DNA of 5,564 bases, from contig JANQOC010000117.1 in assembly GCA_028279265.1 (NCBI GenBank), forward strand, positions 1 through 5,564, read 5' to 3'. A program made the position numbers and the translations under genes. The notes under the pieces were generated by a model. The model worked only from the letters and a program-made list of their open reading frames with translations, had not been told where the DNA came from and ran no database searches. The DNA comes from Hyphomicrobiales bacterium (GTDB lineage Bacteria > Pseudomonadota > Alphaproteobacteria > Rhizobiales > CAYWUX01). Shown here in pieces: positions 5,217 to 5,564 of the stretch; position 1 is the stretch's first letter; each line of letters opens with the position of its first letter.

Positions 5217-5564
5217 CCTCGGTCTCGGCAGTGATCGCGCGCGGTTTGGGGATCATGGTTCGCACATTCTCCCCCCGTTGTTCCTTTTCCAATTGCCGAA
5301 CCTGTGACCTCAGACCTTTGGAGATGGCAATCGTGCCATCATTCACAAAAGCTTCATGATTTTTCTCGATCTCCGTCAAATCGTAGAGGTAATTGACCAT
5401 GATTCCGTATGACTGGCGCCAGCCATTTTCCGACTGATCGCCGCGCATATGAACCTGTTCCAAACGCGCCCCGTTACCGAGGTGAAAGCGGGCGACGGGA
5501 TCCAGAGGTCTCTGCTTCCTGTTCTTGGCGTTGATCAGATATTCCATCGCCAGATTGAGAATAT
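5212..5564 (-). CDS. matA: Malonyl-CoA decarboxylase, C-terminal part (start outside window)
   Basis: The visible 116 residues are the end of malonyl-CoA decarboxylase (EC 4.1.1.9), which converts malonyl-CoA to acetyl-CoA and CO2. The frame is open to the window edge (ILNLA precedes MEYLINAK), so the Met at 5547 is internal, not the start. The segment LDPVARFHLGNGARLE carries the conserved His of FHLxNGA (codon 5484-5482), equivalent to the catalytic His423 of the human enzyme. Further hallmarks are GIMVNYLYDL and IEKNHEAFVNDG. The catalytic Ser lies upstream and is not visible. A charged, probably flexible tail follows, ending in TAETED. Full-length bacterial enzymes are around 400-460 residues, so about a quarter is present. 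No malonyl-CoA synthetase or malonate carrier gene (matB, matC) is in view, so whether it serves malonate use or malonyl-CoA control is open. The symbol follows rhizobial naming. Confidence 0.92.
   Translation of the reverse strand, partial: ILNLAMEYLINAKNRKQRPLDPVARFHLGNGARLEQVHMRGDQSENGWRQSYGIMVNYLYDLTEIEKNHEAFVNDGTIAISKGLRSQVRQLEKEQRGENVRTMIPKPRAITAETED

Noticed and set aside
5212..5547. Treating the Met at 5547 as the start of a separate 111-residue protein
   Set aside because: The frame stays open to the window edge and the sequence matches the C-terminal end of malonyl-CoA decarboxylase, so it is a partial gene with an internal Met.
1..5564. tRNA, rRNA, riboswitch, CRISPR array, insertion sequence or phage attachment site
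   Set aside because: No repeat-spacer pattern, transposase, terminal inverted repeats with target duplication, tRNA TTC-loop context or known riboswitch core was found on reading both strands of the spacers.

Overview
The window reads as ordinary chromosomal DNA of a proteobacterium, most likely an alphaproteobacterium. This rests on protein style only: a Liv-type amino-acid ABC transporter, a bacterial malonyl-CoA decarboxylase and a YpfJ-type zinc metallopeptidase, with GC content a little over 50% by eye. No marker gene is present, so genus and family cannot be named. All recognised genes lie on the minus strand and are transcribed from high to low coordinates. No mobile element, rRNA, tRNA, CRISPR array or phage gene was seen.

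Region by region, in transcription order. (1) 5564-5212 is the C-terminal end of malonyl-CoA decarboxylase; its start lies outside the window. (2) 5211-5007 is a 205-bp spacer. It has a perfect 10-bp palindrome over the decarboxylase stop and one 45-codon small ORF that might be real. (3) 5006-3990 is a complete YpfJ-like membrane-anchored neutral zinc metallopeptidase with an HEIGHH zinc site. (4) 3989-3481 is a 509-bp gap with no recognisable gene. It must hold the 3' end of the ypfJ transcript and the control region of the transporter operon. It contains three inverted repeats and one 8-bp tandem duplication. (5) 3480-1 is a Liv operon in the order livK (periplasmic binding protein), livH, livM, livG (the last cut by the window edge). 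A strong stem-loop sits between livK and livH; livH/livM overlap by 1 base and livM/livG by 4 bases.

How the genes work together: LivK captures a ligand in the periplasm, probably a branched-chain or other hydrophobic amino acid. LivH and LivM form the transmembrane channel. LivG, with a LivF expected beyond coordinate 1, drives import with ATP. The layout fits strong livK expression and lower, translationally coupled livHMG expression, with the livK-livH hairpin as the step-down point. The decarboxylase turns malonyl-CoA into acetyl-CoA and CO2; nothing here shows a functional link between it, the peptidase and the transporter.

I found no clear undescribed system. The best leads are modest: the small ORF upstream of ypfJ, the 9-bp-arm inverted repeat upstream of livK, and a paired loss of a usual histidine in the first conserved segment of both permeases.
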